A DNA stretch of 64,000 nt from Macrosoma leucophasiata (taxonomy: Eukaryota > Arthropoda > Insecta > Lepidoptera > Hedylidae), in contig JAWQUS010000030.1 of assembly GCA_036365455.1 (NCBI GenBank), forward strand, positions 4,526,001-4,590,000, read 5' to 3'. Below the pieces are notes generated by a model. It ran no database searches. It had not been told where the DNA came from and saw nothing but the letters and a program-made list of their open reading frames with translations. Position 1 is the first letter of the stretch. Every line of letters starts with the position of its first letter. Of this stretch, positions 49,143-59,586 are shown one piece after another. The position numbers and the translations under genes were made by a program.

Positions 49143-51227
49143 TCATAGGATTGACAGACAAGCAGACGGGCCACCTGATGGAAAGTGGTTACCGTCGCCT
49201 ATGAACATTTGCAACATCAGGGGAGTTGCCAACGCACTGCCAGCCCTGAAGGACTCTTTTGACGCCTGTTTTGAAGAACCCCATATTGTAGCGCCGGGGA
49301 ACACCTCAGAGGGAAGTTCGTTCCACAATTTGCACGTTCTGGGCAGGAATGAACGCGCGAATCGGGCTGTTGAGCACTGCCAAGTGTCCAATCTGTGCGG
49401 GTGAAACTTCTCTCTTGGGCGGGTGGTACGATGAAGGAATGGAGACGATGGCACCAGATCGAACAGTTCATCAAAGCATTCACCATTGAAAAGGCCGTAG
49501 AAGATGCATAGACAACCGATGTCTCTGCGCAGACTCAGATCTTCGAGTCGATCTGTGATTCCTGGGTCGTTGACGATTCGAATGGCACGTTTTTGAATGG
49601 AGTCAAGGGGACCGAGCTGGTATTTAGGGGCTCCCGCCCAAAGATGAGAGCAGTATTCCAAATGGGGCCTCACTTGAGCTTTATATAGCTGTAAAAGTTG
49701 CCCCGGTGTGAAATACTGCCTCGCCTTGTTTAGCACCCCGAGCTTCTTGGATGCCAGCTTGGTTTTACCCTCTATATGACCCCGAAACTGCACTTCATTC
49801 GAAATGTCAACACCCAGGATACCTACACTTTTACTAATGGTGAGTTGAGTGCTCTGAAACTGTGGCGCTACAATTAATGGGGATTTTTTAACGGTAAACG
49901 CGCAGACTTGTGTCTTTGTGGGGTTGAACTGGACTAGATTTAGTCTTCCCCAATCAGAGACTCGCTCCAGAGAGTTCTCGACTTCAGACACAAGTCTAGT
50001 TCTACTCTCCTCGATAGGCGCCCGAGAAGCATTTGCGCGGCTAGTATAGTGTGCATCTCCCGTACTGTCATCAGCATAATAATGATAGTTAAGGTTCTGT
50101 TCTAACATGTCATTGATATGTAATAAGAAAAGTGTGGGAGATAACACAGAGCCCTGCGGTACACCAGCGTTTATTGGTAAAGTGTCAGAGCTTTGTCCAT
50201 CGACTAGAACTTTGATGAAACGCTCTGACAGAAAGCTAGCTGTCCAATGGCATAGCTTTTCAGGGAGACCGTACGATGGTAACTTCGCGAGAAGAGCCCT
50301 GTGCCAGACCCGGTCAAAAGCCTTTGCGATGTCTAGGCTCACAGCTAATGCTTCCCCACTGTTGTCTAAGGTCTGAGCCCATCGGTGCGTGAGGTACACT
50401 AGAAGATCACCAGCCGATCTGCCATGCCGAAAGCCATATTGGCGATCGCTGATCAGCTGGTGATCCTCCAAGTATTTCAGCAGCTGCGTGTTTATTACAC
50501 GCTCCATGACCTTAGAAAGAAGGGAAGTAATCGCAATGGGTCTGTAGTTTACCGGATCACTACGATCCCCTTTTTTGGGGATCGGGTGCACAAGGGCTTT
50601 CTTCCACGAAGACGGAATTATTCCGCGATCGTAGGAGAGCGAGAACAGGCGCGTCAGAACGGGAGTCAACTCGGCAGCGCACACTTTCAACACCACTGCA
50701 GGGATGGAATCCGGCCCACTCGACTTGTTGACGTCAAGGGAAATAAGCGCACGCCTGATGTCTTTTTGAGTAAATTTGACATCAGGCATTGAGCTTTCGC
50801 ACCTCGGGATGGAAGGCGGTGTGTTTCCGCCGTCGTCAAGAGTCGAGTTCAAGGCAAAGAGATTCACCAGGAGAGCGGCTTTCTCCTTTACCGTGTGGGC
50901 CAGGTCGCCATCTGGTTTTCGCAGTGGGGGAAAAGATGTTCGGCAGAAGTTTCCTTCGACAGCCTTGGCAAGGGACCAATATGCACGGCTTCCCGAGGGA
51001 TGCCGAATCAGCCTCTTGCCAACCCTGGCGATGTGCTTAAACTTTGCTTTGGCTATCCGCTTCTTTGCAGACCTGGAAACAGCGTTGAGTCTTTTTTTGA
51101 GGTCGGAGGCTTTCGGATCCTTACACGCATACGCCGAAGTCCAGGCTCGGTAGGCCTCCTGCTTGGGATTTAAGTTATAAACGACTCTCGACTTAAATGA
51201 TGAAAGGCATTGCTTTATTACTTCTGC
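49143..51227 (-). CDS. CR1/Zenon-like LINE reverse transcriptase (ORF2, 5' truncated, open)
   Basis: A target-primed reverse transcriptase of a non-LTR element. The open frame runs about 694 codons. The nominal start at 50867 is a GTG, and the reading clearly continues upstream to 51227, where the element is truncated, so the apurinic endonuclease domain is missing. RT motifs numbered from 50867: GPDSIPAVVLK (51-61), NYRPIAITS (107-115), QYGFRHGRSAGDLL (143-156), LDIAKAFDRVWH (178-189), GVPQGSVLSP (235-244), the catalytic YADD (264-267), and later LYKAQVRPHLEYCSHLW. It ends with the CR1-type tail domain (HPHRLDTWQCSTARFARSFLPRTCKLWN-LP). There is no stop or frameshift, so it is probably a recent copy. 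The frame's last residues run into the 3' end region. Confidence 0.9.
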   Translation of the reverse strand, partial: AEVIKQCLSSFKSRVVYNLNPKQEAYRAWTSAYACKDPKASDLKKRLNAVSRSAKKRIAKAKFKHIARVGKRLIRHPSGSRAYWSLAKAVEGNFCRTSFPPLRKPDGDLAHTVKEKAALLVNLFALNSTLDDGGNTPPSIPRCESSMPDVKFTQKDIRRALISLDVNKSSGPDSIPAVVLKVCAAELTPVLTRLFSLSYDRGIIPSSWKKALVHPIPKKGDRSDPVNYRPIAITSLLSKVMERVINTQLLKYLEDHQLISDRQYGFRHGRSAGDLLVYLTHRWAQTLDNSGEALAVSLDIAKAFDRVWHRALLAKLPSYGLPEKLCHWTASFLSERFIKVLVDGQSSDTLPINAGVPQGSVLSPTLFLLHINDMLEQNLNYHYYADDSTGDAHYTSRANASRAPIEESRTRLVSEVENSLERVSDWGRLNLVQFNPTKTQVCAFTVKKSPLIVAPQFQSTQLTISKSVGILGVDISNEVQFRGHIEGKTKLASKKLGVLNKARQYFTPGQLLQLYKAQVRPHLEYCSHLWAGAPKYQLGPLDSIQKRAIRIVNDPGITDRLEDLSLRRDIGCLCIFYGLFNGECFDELFDLVPSSPFLHRTTRPREKFHPHRLDTWQCSTARFARSFLPRTCKLWNELPSEVFPGATIWGSSKQASKESFRAGSALATPLMLQMFIGDGNHFPSGGPSACLSIL

Positions 51228-51342
51228 TTAGTTTTGATCACCTGTGGTTTTGTTTGATGATTTTTATAGTGTTTAAAATATTACATTTTTTATGAATACT
51301 TTCTGAAACTACACTTTTTCAAAATATTTATTAAGACTTCTA

Positions 51343-51618
51343 CGGGTGGTAGAGCACCAGTGACGGAGCTCGTGGGCGTAAGCACCACCGCATTACCTAA
51401 GATACTTGCCGCTAAATGGTAGTGCTCAGCACTATCGTGTTCCGGTCAGGTGGTATTGTACGGCTCTGTAATTACCCGCACAGAGGCATAACACCTTAGG
51501 CCTCAAGGATGGTAACGCATCTGCACTTCGACCTTGGTATTTTTGTGGGTCTATAGGCTGCAGTCATCACTTTACATCAATGTGAACTGCATGCTTGTTT
51601 GCCACTTACATAACATTA
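51343..51618 (+). mobile_element. SINE-like family A, full-length copy
   Basis: It runs from gggtggtagagcaccagtga to cttacataacattaaaaaaa. Confidence 0.85.
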
Positions 51619-51624
51619 AAAAAA

Positions 51625-51845
51625 ATAGCAAGAAATATTGCACATCGACCTTAGAAAAGAGTCTTCGGCTATTTTAGTTACTCATTCACACACTACTTGT
51701 GAGACGTTTGTCAACCATTTTGATCAAATTTTGACCAATGCGGACTATCAGTGCTTACGTATGCAGTGTGCAAGAGAGATAACGCTCTACGAAGTCGAAA
51801 CTAGCCGATGGTCTCATTCGTAAGCTCGATGTTCAAGATTACTTG
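51625..51845 (+). repeat. dispersed repeat X, uninterrupted copy
   Basis: From gcacatcgaccttagaaaag to gtaagctcgatgttc. It serves as the empty-site reference for 20736-21260. Confidence 0.75.
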
Positions 51846-51919
51846 GCAGGTACTGTATCATGCAATGAATAGTGAAAATCGATTAAATGTCGGATTCAGT
51901 ATTGATGAATAAAGACTAA

Positions 51920-52061
51920 CCCCCTTATTTATAAACATACATTAGATGCGTTTTAGCTACAGAATGCTTTGTCTTTGTCAGTTGCATTGTCAAATGTGTA
52001 GGATAGAAAAAGACAAGGGAGACATTAGCAACACTTTAGCTAAAATACGTTGCTAAGGGGG
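51920..52061. mobile_element. MITE with CCCCCTTATT ends, inverted copy of 6138-6283
   Basis: It begins cccccttatttataaacata and ends ctaaggggg. The right terminus is shortened compared with 6138-6283, and the flanks no longer match each other. Confidence 0.75.
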
Positions 52062-52433
52062 ATAATATTTTATGACATAATCAGTTAATACAAACTAAAA
52101 TAATTTCTTTTTGTTTATTAAAAGGAATGAACGAAAAATTTTTTATCGAGCACCTAATGGTTACCCAAACTTTTTTGGATAAGTCTTATTGGGATTCCAC
52201 CTTGTATCGTAAGTTTATAAGAGTTAAATCCAGTTTGAGTAAAACTGTATTAGCTTAATGGCGTCTTAACGTTTACAACTTCCGGGTCGAGGCTAAAAAT
52301 ATAATCAAGGAATCGCAGTTTCTTTTCTGACTTTACATTGGAAATAATCATGGCAGGATACGTACAATGAAAAAGTATTATTGTAAACATGAAAAAGTAC
52401 ACGGGTAAGCTGTTTCAAGCTTTTTTTTATGCA
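52062..52433. other. no recognised feature
   Basis: AT-rich. Confidence 0.4.
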
Positions 52434-52935
52434 ATGGAAGTGGTAAACAAGCATGCAGTTCACATTGATGTTAAGTGATGACTGCAGCCTATAGACACCC
52501 ACACAAAGACCAAGGTCAAAATGCAGATGCGTTACCACTCCTGAGACAGAGAATATGTAATAATATTACGTATAGAATGGACACTTCGACGTCCCGCCCG
52601 ATTTCCCCGCATCACCCAATCTCCTCCACTCTTATGGGCGACGGTTGGTATTTTGTAGGTGCGACGCACACAGGTGATTGACACACTGATTAATGTCTGT
52701 GTAATAGAGACCAAATTAAGCGTTTGTATGGAATTTTGGCGGAGTGTCCGCGGACTCCGCGGTGTGCCTGAGGCCTAAGGTGTTATGCCTCTGTGCCGGA
52801 AATTACTGGGCCGTACATTACCACCTAACCGGAACACGATAGTGGTGAACACTACATTATTTAGCAGCAAGTAAATTAGGTAATGCGGTGGTGCCTACGC
52901 CCGGGAGCTCCATCACTGGAGCTCTACCACCAGTG
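52434..52935 (-). mobile_element. SINE-like family A split by repeat Y
   Basis: A full-length minus-strand copy (poly-T side at 52434, head at 52935), interrupted at 52546-52766 with duplication of cctgag. Confidence 0.88.
52546..52766 (+). mobile_element. repeat Y, a 221-bp insertion with 6-bp target duplication
   Basis: It is flanked by cctgag at 52540-52545 and 52767-52772. One end is acagagaatatgtaataata. The other contains ccgcggactccgcgg, a perfect palindrome. A partial relative is at 21262-21500, and the first 17 or so bases also occur at 59586. The class is unknown. Confidence 0.8.
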
Positions 52936-53086
52936 AAATGCTTTGAAATATTATTTTTGTATACTGCATTCTTAACCTTAAAATATTCGCTAGAAATTAG
53001 ATGAGCATTTAATTGAAACACTGTACTTTTTAAAACTTAGTTTAACAGGATATAGATGAGGTGCCTTAAATTAAAGTATATAAGGC
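52936..53086. other. no recognised feature
   Basis: Short AT-rich spacer. Confidence 0.4.
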
Positions 53087-53205
53087 AGCGAGCCTGTTGA
53101 CATCTCCGGGCACGTTACCAAATTTCAAGGTACCGGAAAACTTCCAGAAAAACAGAAATTCCCAATAGATTTGGGGATTTTATATCCTTTATCTGTGGAT
53201 GGATT
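53087..53205 (-). mobile_element. tRNA-derived SINE (family B), middle fragment
   Basis: The plus strand shows gagcctgttgacatctccgg and ggtaccggaaaacttccaga, the reverse of the family B body. Confidence 0.72.
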
Positions 53206-53820
53206 TAACATTTTTTTATACCTATTTAGTTGGTCCGATGGTAAATCCTGTTTATAATGATAAGTGATTAACATCATCAAATTTTGAAGGGTTCTCAAAA
53301 ATCACATACTGTTTCAAAGTAGGTATTACAAATTTCATTAATTTTGGTGCACAATGGAACAGTATTTCTCTTTTCAATCTTCATAATATCTTGATAAATC
53401 AAACCCTTCCTCATTTTTACGGATGCTCGTACATAAAGCCTTTATCTGTATTGCAAACATAAGGGTAGACACACATATCATTTTTACGGTATTCGTTCAA
53501 TAAGGCGCTTTGCCCAAGGCGCAACTATTGCAGCAACTAGAAACTGTCTGCTAACTAGCTGTTTACATATATTTCCATAGAGCAACACCGGTACAAGACC
53601 AAATCACAGTATAAGTATATACAGTAGTTTATCCCCTTTAAAGTTTTGCAAAATGCCGCTTTCCTTCACATATACCCCACATACTTCAGGGTTGTCTCAT
53701 TTAGTTTTGAGTTTAATTACGGTCGTGTTTCACGTCAGTTTATGTTGTATGGTAATCGAAATAGGTAAAAAGAATACAAGAAAAAAAACCCTAACAACTT
53801 TCACAGAGGAAAAACAAATT
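53206..53820. other. no recognised feature
   Basis: No supported gene. The 72-codon frame near 53653 has no domain. Confidence 0.4.
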
Positions 53821-53822
53821 AC

Positions 53823-53912
53823 GCCTCAAGGGTGGCAACGCATTTGCATTTTGACCTCCGGTTTTGTGTAGATGTCTATAGGCTGGATACATTGCGTGAA
53901 CTGCACGATTAA
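53823..53912 (+). mobile_element. SINE-like family A, 3' fragment
   Basis: gcctcaagggtggcaacgca to the region around ctataggctg, then degenerate. Confidence 0.62.
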
Positions 53913-54409
53913 TCTTCATATTCCAGTCTGCCCGTCTCCCAGTCTACGAAGTAGTGTTCCGGTTTTCCAGTTTACAAGTCTAACATTCTACCAATCTTCT
54001 TATTTTCTATCCATGAGTTCAAACGTCCATCCGAATAACAAACAAAGAAATAAAATATCTATAGAGTAGAGATTAACTAGAAATAAGACTCGTCGAAGAA
54101 ATCTATTGAATATAATATACTTATTTTAAACAAATAAGACTCTGCTAATATCTATTATGTTAATACATTAAGTAAAAAATAAAACAGGCCCAATTAGGAT
54201 AAATATTAACAGTAAAGATATCTTCAATATCTTCTTTCCAAAAATTATTCAAAGAAATATTTAAATCTCGCACCCCTTATCGCTCAGTACTAAGTAGTTG
54301 ACAGTTTTTGTATGGGCTACTTGGTACCGCCCCCTCCGTCCCTCGTGTTGCACGCCCCGCACGGTTGCTCTGACATTACACGTTCGTTGGATGACTGTAG
54401 GTAATTAAC
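53913..54409. other. no recognised feature
   Basis: AT-rich. Confidence 0.4.
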
Positions 54410-54429
54410 ATGTTCGTTTTCTTTAGACT

Positions 54430-54645
54430 GTGTCCAAATGGTCCTACGCCTGTCGCCCAGATGTTTAAATGTGTGCGTGAAATTGTTTATGATTTTTTTA
54501 AATGTCAAGGTGTGAGTTAAGTAGTAATAGACGATTTTTGTAGTGGGTTCCCCCCGCAATAAATGACAGAATGTTTTGCATCGGTAACAAACGCTATGGC
54601 GACTCTCCTCCGGTCCACCGCGGCGGCCGGTGACCCGCGTTACTC
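54430..54645. mobile_element. MITE, second copy of 2083-2402
   Basis: It shares atggtcctacgcctgtcgc, gatgtttaaatgtg, gtcaaggtgtgagtt, agtaatagacgatttttgta and the right end ctcctccggtccaccgcggc. The left terminal repeat is absent. Confidence 0.7.
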
Positions 54646-55295
54646 TATGTATATTTCAATTGTACACGTCATGTTTTTAATTTCACACATAGCAACTCGA
54701 GTTTCGAGTTTCGGTGATCATCAAAAGTTTTAAGTTGCTGTAATCGATGACTAACTTAGTTGCTAATTGCCGCAACTAACAACTGTTGAATACGGTTTTT
54801 AAAGTTGCCTGTTTCCGTAACTGTCAATCGCCACGCGTCTGGCGATTTCACACTTTCCCTTCCCTCTCGCTGTATCCGGAAATGCCGGTGTCGCTCAAAG
54901 TTGTGCAGACTACCATAAAATTGCAGCAACCGTAAACGTTATAGCCACTGTCAACTTTTTACAGGAAACATTGATAGTTGCCTCAACTTAAGTTGCTCCA
55001 TCTGCAAAGCGCCTAACACCCCGTATGAGTATGTACGATAGGTATACAAAGAGCCGAAGTGTGTCAAGGGGTAACGTTTTCTTATCTTTGGTATGAATTT
55101 ACCTTTATATCTTTTTTTGCAAATGCTGATGATTCCATTACTGTCGCAAGAATGTTGATTTACTTCATCGTATTAACTTACCTGAAACAAAAAATATGAT
55201 ACCATAAGTTTAATCTATGAAATATCACGGAGACGATATCGTATCAGTGAACAATAGAAATCTGAATGAACAATAAAACAATTGTCTTAAAATTT
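54646..55295. other. no recognised feature
   Basis: No supported gene. The phrase gttgctaattgccgcaactaacaactgttg and several 'gttgc' repeats look like an old unclassified element. Confidence 0.4.
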
Positions 55296-55470
55296 ATTGG
55301 TGGTAGAGTAGTAAGGACATAAGCACCGCCGTATTATTTATTTATTTGCGGTCAAATAGTAGTGTTCATTACTATCGCGTTCCTGTTAGATGGGTATTGT
55401 ATGGCCTCGTAATGACTCTCACAGGGATATAAGAACTTAGATCTTAGGGGTGCATCGCATCTGCGAGTGG
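55296..55470 (+). mobile_element. SINE-like family A, strongly diverged
   Basis: ttggtggtagagtagtaagg, tagtagtgttcattactatcgcgttcc and gatcttaggggtgcatcgcatctgc preserve the family order. Confidence 0.65.
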
Positions 55471-56159
55471 TGAATGTAGAACATGCACGGGAGGTGTGTA
55501 AGAACGGAATATTTGGCACTACACGCTCTTGGCTTATCCCTGAGGGACTTGGGGTGAAGATGACAAAAGCACGTGAACTGAAGCTGTGACTGAAGTATCA
55601 AATTAGATATTGTCTTTGGTGTTGAAACCAAGCCTCTTCGATATTATTATTCATCTATAAAATACTTGCTCTGTAGGTCAATCAATCCAGCTGAGTTATT
55701 TATAGCCAATAAATTCGATGTAGCCATTGAAAGCACTCATAAAGGAAATCTATAAAACGGCGGCTCATTTCCAATTCCCTAACTTTATTGTGCTGGGAGA
55801 CGGTGTGATAAGTAAGTAATAACCCGAAATATTATCCTAAACTTTTGATACATTATGTCGGTAAAAACAAATATTAATATTAATTAAATTAAAATTTCTT
55901 TATTTAATAGAACATATTTTTTTAATTAAACCGTGGCTAGAACCCCCTTTTAAGTATACAATACCTGTGTTAGGAGGTCCTGCTCTTCTTTATAGTGACT
56001 GTTCTACAGTTGACACTATAGTATAAAGATCTACGAAATACCTATATTCTATTAAAATTTGTAAATATAATAAAACTGTATATTACTGTAAATCTTAACT
56101 TATAATTTAATAATATGGATATTTTGATAACTATTATTTTAATTCGTTGGGACCTGACG
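55471..56159. other. no recognised feature
   Basis: A piece at 55466-55500 (gaatgtagaacatgcacggg) may be retroposon-derived. The rest holds nothing I can place. Confidence 0.35.
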
Positions 56160-56395
56160 CCTCTACCGAGAGTCAATCAGCGAATCCAACTCGGCAGGAC
56201 AGCAAAAGTCAAAAGCAGTCTCTCAAAAGGAAAGTCAAGTGGCACTGAGTAGGTCACAAAGCTCGAAGAATCGACGGTCAAAGGCGAAAAAGGATTCGCG
56301 AGTGGCAAACCGCGTTCCACAAGACGACGCGCAGGCAGGCTCACCATGAGATGGATCGGCGACCTGGTTGAAGGTCGAAGTAATTGTTGAATTCG
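56160..56395 (+). pseudogene. RTE-type LINE fragment
   Basis: Plus-strand text (cgaatccaactcggcaggac, aagtggcactgagtaggtcac, agatggatcggcgacctgg) corresponds to the RQ.QLG...KWQWAGH..R...RW.DDLV portion of the RTE protein at 23884-24434, with frameshifts and deletions. Confidence 0.68.
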
Positions 56396-56712
56396 TTGAA
56401 TCATCAATAGCGAACACTTTATAACAATAATGGAAACAGCTTCTATTTTATTAAATGTTCACTAAATTTATATATTTTACCACGCCGTTTGCCGTTTTTC
56501 ATGGAAAACCCGAGTAACCTTTTGGAAACTATTCACTCGACAAACTGCGTCAGTGAAATGGAAAATAAGAAATCAATACATTATGCGTATTACGCAGCGT
56601 TTTTGTGCATTCCATTTTGATGTTAATTCAAAAAGTGCATATCATAGTAAAACATGAAACAGTCACAAATAAGTAGGATGGAATTTAATAAATATGTCAA
56701 AATATTGATTGA
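56396..56712. other. no recognised feature
   Basis: AT-rich. Confidence 0.4.
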
Positions 56713-56817
56713 AGCGCATGGCCCCGCGGCCGGTGTAGTTCGTAAGCGATCTACTGGGTTAAGCGATACGGGTACGGTCGGGTGTGTGATGGGTGACCGT
56801 TAGTGGCAAATTAAAAT
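56713..56817 (+). mobile_element. 5S-derived SINE (family S), head only
   Basis: gcatggccccgcggccggtg, ggttaagcgatacgggtacggtcggg and gatgggtgaccgttagtggc: the 5S-like promoter block without the tail. Confidence 0.7.
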
Positions 56818-57099
56818 TCTATTTCAAGTTGGTCCCATTTTCACAAAGTTGTATAAGATGCTAAAATTCAAATTATAAAACCAAACCAACACAAAGCAAT
56901 CGATTGCCACTTCGGTTTCCAAATATAAATTCTACCAGACAATCAGGTCATAGATTTTAATAGAAATATTTCGTAACCTAGCAGTGCAGAAGCATTCATG
57001 ATATCTACAAAAACCGGTCAAGTGCGTGTTGGGCCATGCGCAGTGTAGGGTTTCTCCGTAGTTTTGAGGTTGAATAATTTAGGTAATTAAAAAAAAATC

Positions 57100-57396
57100 C
57101 TCGGTAGCCTAGTGGTAGCAGGCCACTACTACTACGCTGAGGTCCTGGGTTCGATTCCCGGGTAGGGGGTTATCAGAGATAATGGTGAAAAAGCCTTTAT
57201 CTCTGGTTCTATTGGGATTTTTCCATTTTCTGGAAATTTCCCAGTACCTCAAAGTTTGGTAATGTGCCCGGAGATGTCAACAGGCTCGCCACCTGTTACA
57301 TGGGCCAAAACGTAACCGGCGAATCGTGGGTGTTTGAATGCATGCATTTACCTCTGCCTACCCCTTCGGGGATTACAGGCGTGAAGTTACGTAAAA
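57100..57396 (+). mobile_element. tRNA-derived SINE (family B), best full-length copy
   Basis: The head is cctcggtagcctagtggtag with a typical A box. The B box is gggttcgattcccggg near 57148-57163. The body runs ggttatcagagataatggtg to ccccttcggggattacaggc, and the tail is gtgaagttacgtaaaaaaaa. Other copies or pieces: 5432, 8310, 9590, 41034, 43869, 53087 and 58053. Confidence 0.88.
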
Positions 57397-57727
57397 AAAA
57401 TACTTGCTAACTTGTAATTAAAACCAACTTAAGTGTCATAGTTTTCCTTTTAATTTCGTTATATGTAGCTACTATTGCCGTAACGGTTGAATTTAAAACA
57501 ACAACCGTTTAGTTGGTAGAGGGGGGGGACACTTGACTCTAATGAAAATTGGCACTTTAAAGCTTATTAAGTCACGAACACGAAAAATGATTAGCACATC
57601 CCTAACGTTTTTGAAAGACCTATCCAACAATATCCCACACTACATAGAAAACGAAAAATAAAAAAAATATCCGCGCATAAATTATGCATGTAGAGGAAGT
57701 ACTCTAAATATTTTTTTTAATGTTTTT
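57397..57727. other. no recognised feature
   Basis: Includes a G8 run near 57523. Confidence 0.4.
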
Positions 57728-57868
57728 ATTCCACCACTTTGTCGGCGTAATTAAAGGGTATACTTGTGCTGAATTTCAAGTCTCTAGCATCACAGACAGA
57801 CAGACAGACAGACAGATGAACATAGCGAAACTATAAGGGTTCCTTGTTTACTACGGAACCATAAAAAG
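57728..57868 (-). repeat. dispersed 'ggaaccc' repeat with (gaca)n core
   Basis: cacagacagacagacagaca, then cgaaactataagggttcctt: the reverse of 36205-36400. Confidence 0.65.
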
Positions 57869-58052
57869 AGCATAACATCCACGTATTTATTGTATGTATC
57901 TTCACGCCAGAGGGTAGGCAGAAAGTGCAGAGCGCCAGATATCCCGGCGCACGTATACGCATTTATTGGAAAGCAGATATAATAACTAGCAACGGTAAAG
58001 TCGAGATAAATAGGTATGTAATTTATTACTGTAGATTAAGCATTGAGATTAC

Positions 58053-58315
58053 TGCGTCAGTAGCAAAGTGGTAGCTGGCCACTACGACTGTGTTGGGGTT
58101 CTGAATTCGTAACCAGCAGCTACAAAACAATTCTGGAAGTTTACCAGTATCTCGGAGTTTGGTAATGTGCCCGGAGAAGTCGACAGGCTTGCCACCTGTT
58201 AGGTACATGGGCCAAAATGTAACTGGTGAATTGTGAGTGTTTGCATGTATGCTTGAATACATGCATTTAACTCTGCCTACCCCTTTGGGTGTTACAGGTG
58301 GGGAGTAACGTAGAG
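58053..58315 (+). mobile_element. tRNA-derived SINE (family B), diverged
   Basis: The head is decayed (agcaaagtggtagctggcca). The body (tctcggagtttggtaatgtgc) and tail (gggtgttacaggtggggagt) are recognisable. Confidence 0.78.
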
Positions 58316-58433
58316 TAAGCATTTCCAAATTTAAAATAGGTACTTACTTATTTTGTATCAACCACGTATCGCTAAGAGGGAAGAGAACGGTCAAAGAGAT
58401 AACGTTTTCGTAGGTTTTCGCGAGCTTCATACA

Positions 58434-58618
58434 TTGTAGAAATTAAACTTGCGGATTTTCTCGCGTATACAACACTCTCAAACTTCTTCATACACCCGAC
58501 GTTTCGGTCGCTTTCCAGCTACCGTGGTCGTAGCTGGAAAGCGACCGAAACGTCGGGTGTATGAAGAAGTTTGGGAGTGTTGTATACGCGATAAAATCCG
58601 CAAGTTTAATTTCTACAA
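58434..58618. repeat. long near-perfect hairpin (arms of about 88 bp)
   Basis: ttgtagaaattaaacttgcg (58434) is inverted at 58599-58618, and the arms converge on cgtggtc near 58526. Each arm includes ccgacgtttcgg or its inverse. The mismatches I see are one substitution in the aaactt...gagagtgt region (tctcaaac / gtttggga) and a small difference at gattttctcgcg / cgcgataaaatc. ggtcaaagagat occurs at 58389 and again at 58619. Confidence 0.88.
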
Positions 58619-58630
58619 GGTCAAAGAGAT

Positions 58631-59040
58631 GTTAAAAAACCATAATAACACCTGATAAATAAATAAACGAAAGACAAACAAACTGCTTTCACAATAGCAA
58701 CAATAAACCTTCATCTAGCACGAACAGTTTTAGATTTAATCACATTATTCAACATTATTTTGTGCGAACGAAAGTTATTTGTTACTTTGCATGGTGGATT
58801 GCGCTTCAACGACAGTGTCTCTTGAACAGAATTAAATTGTATACACCTGAGTTGAAATATTCATGAATATTCATTCTTATTTATATTCTTAAATGAATTC
58901 TAAAGTTAAATGTCTTCACAATTAAAACAATAATTCAAATGAAGTTTGAATAAAATCACAAATCAAACCCAAATAGTCTGATTGTAATGTTGTGTGCAGT
59001 CTGCAAGTGTCAGTGTAGTCCATTAAGCCTATGTATCATC
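58631..59040. other. no recognised feature
   Basis: AT-rich. Confidence 0.4.
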
Positions 59041-59049
59041 CAAATATTT

Positions 59050-59163
59050 GTTTAAGTTATTATTATACTTCTCTAACTTTAACAGATTTCTCTAAGTCAG
59101 AGAAGGATGTGAAATGTTACAATAACTTTAACTTTAACAAATATCGTGGTGCAACTCAGGCAT
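59050..59163. mobile_element. MITE half, partner of 14816-14925
   Basis: Foldback ttctctaactttaacag...agtcagagaagga, then ataactttaactttaacaaatatcgtggtgcaactcaggc. Confidence 0.6.
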
Positions 59164-59262
59164 AATGTTGCATTTTTAGCCATATTTTAGCCTTTAACTT
59201 GCGTTTTTCAGGGGATGCAATTTAATTTTTTTTATGTGTAGAGGCAGGCGCAGCAAGAAGGC

Positions 59263-59586
59263 AAAGCTCGTATGGCCTCGCGGCTGCTGTAGATCGCAAC
59301 CGATCTATGCGATTGAGCGATACGGGCGCAGTTGGGTGTGTGACCGCGTGTTGGGTGACCGCTAGTGGCAAATTAAAAATACGCGTTTCCGTGCTTCGGA
59401 TAACACGTTAAGCCATCGGTCTCGGTTGCTATCGATAGAAGCAGTCGTTAAACTTTGTCGGAGGCCTCATAGGCGGTTTGAAAACATCCGACAGCGGGTT
59501 GTCCACCAACCCGCATTGGAGCAGCGTGGTGGAGTAAGCTTCAGGCTTCCCGCCCAAAAAGGGGAGAGACTCTTGCCCAGCGTCAG
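59263..59586 (+). mobile_element. 5S-derived SINE (family S), nearly full length
   Basis: Head gctcgtatggcctcgcggct, 5S-like block (gagcgatacgggcgcagttggg, gggtgaccgctagtggc) and tail (gcattggagcagcgtggtgg, agagactcttgcccagcgtc). Confidence 0.75.

Noticed and set aside
50107..51173. Plus-strand frames of 83-125 codons
   Set aside because: Antisense to the CR1-like LINE frame.
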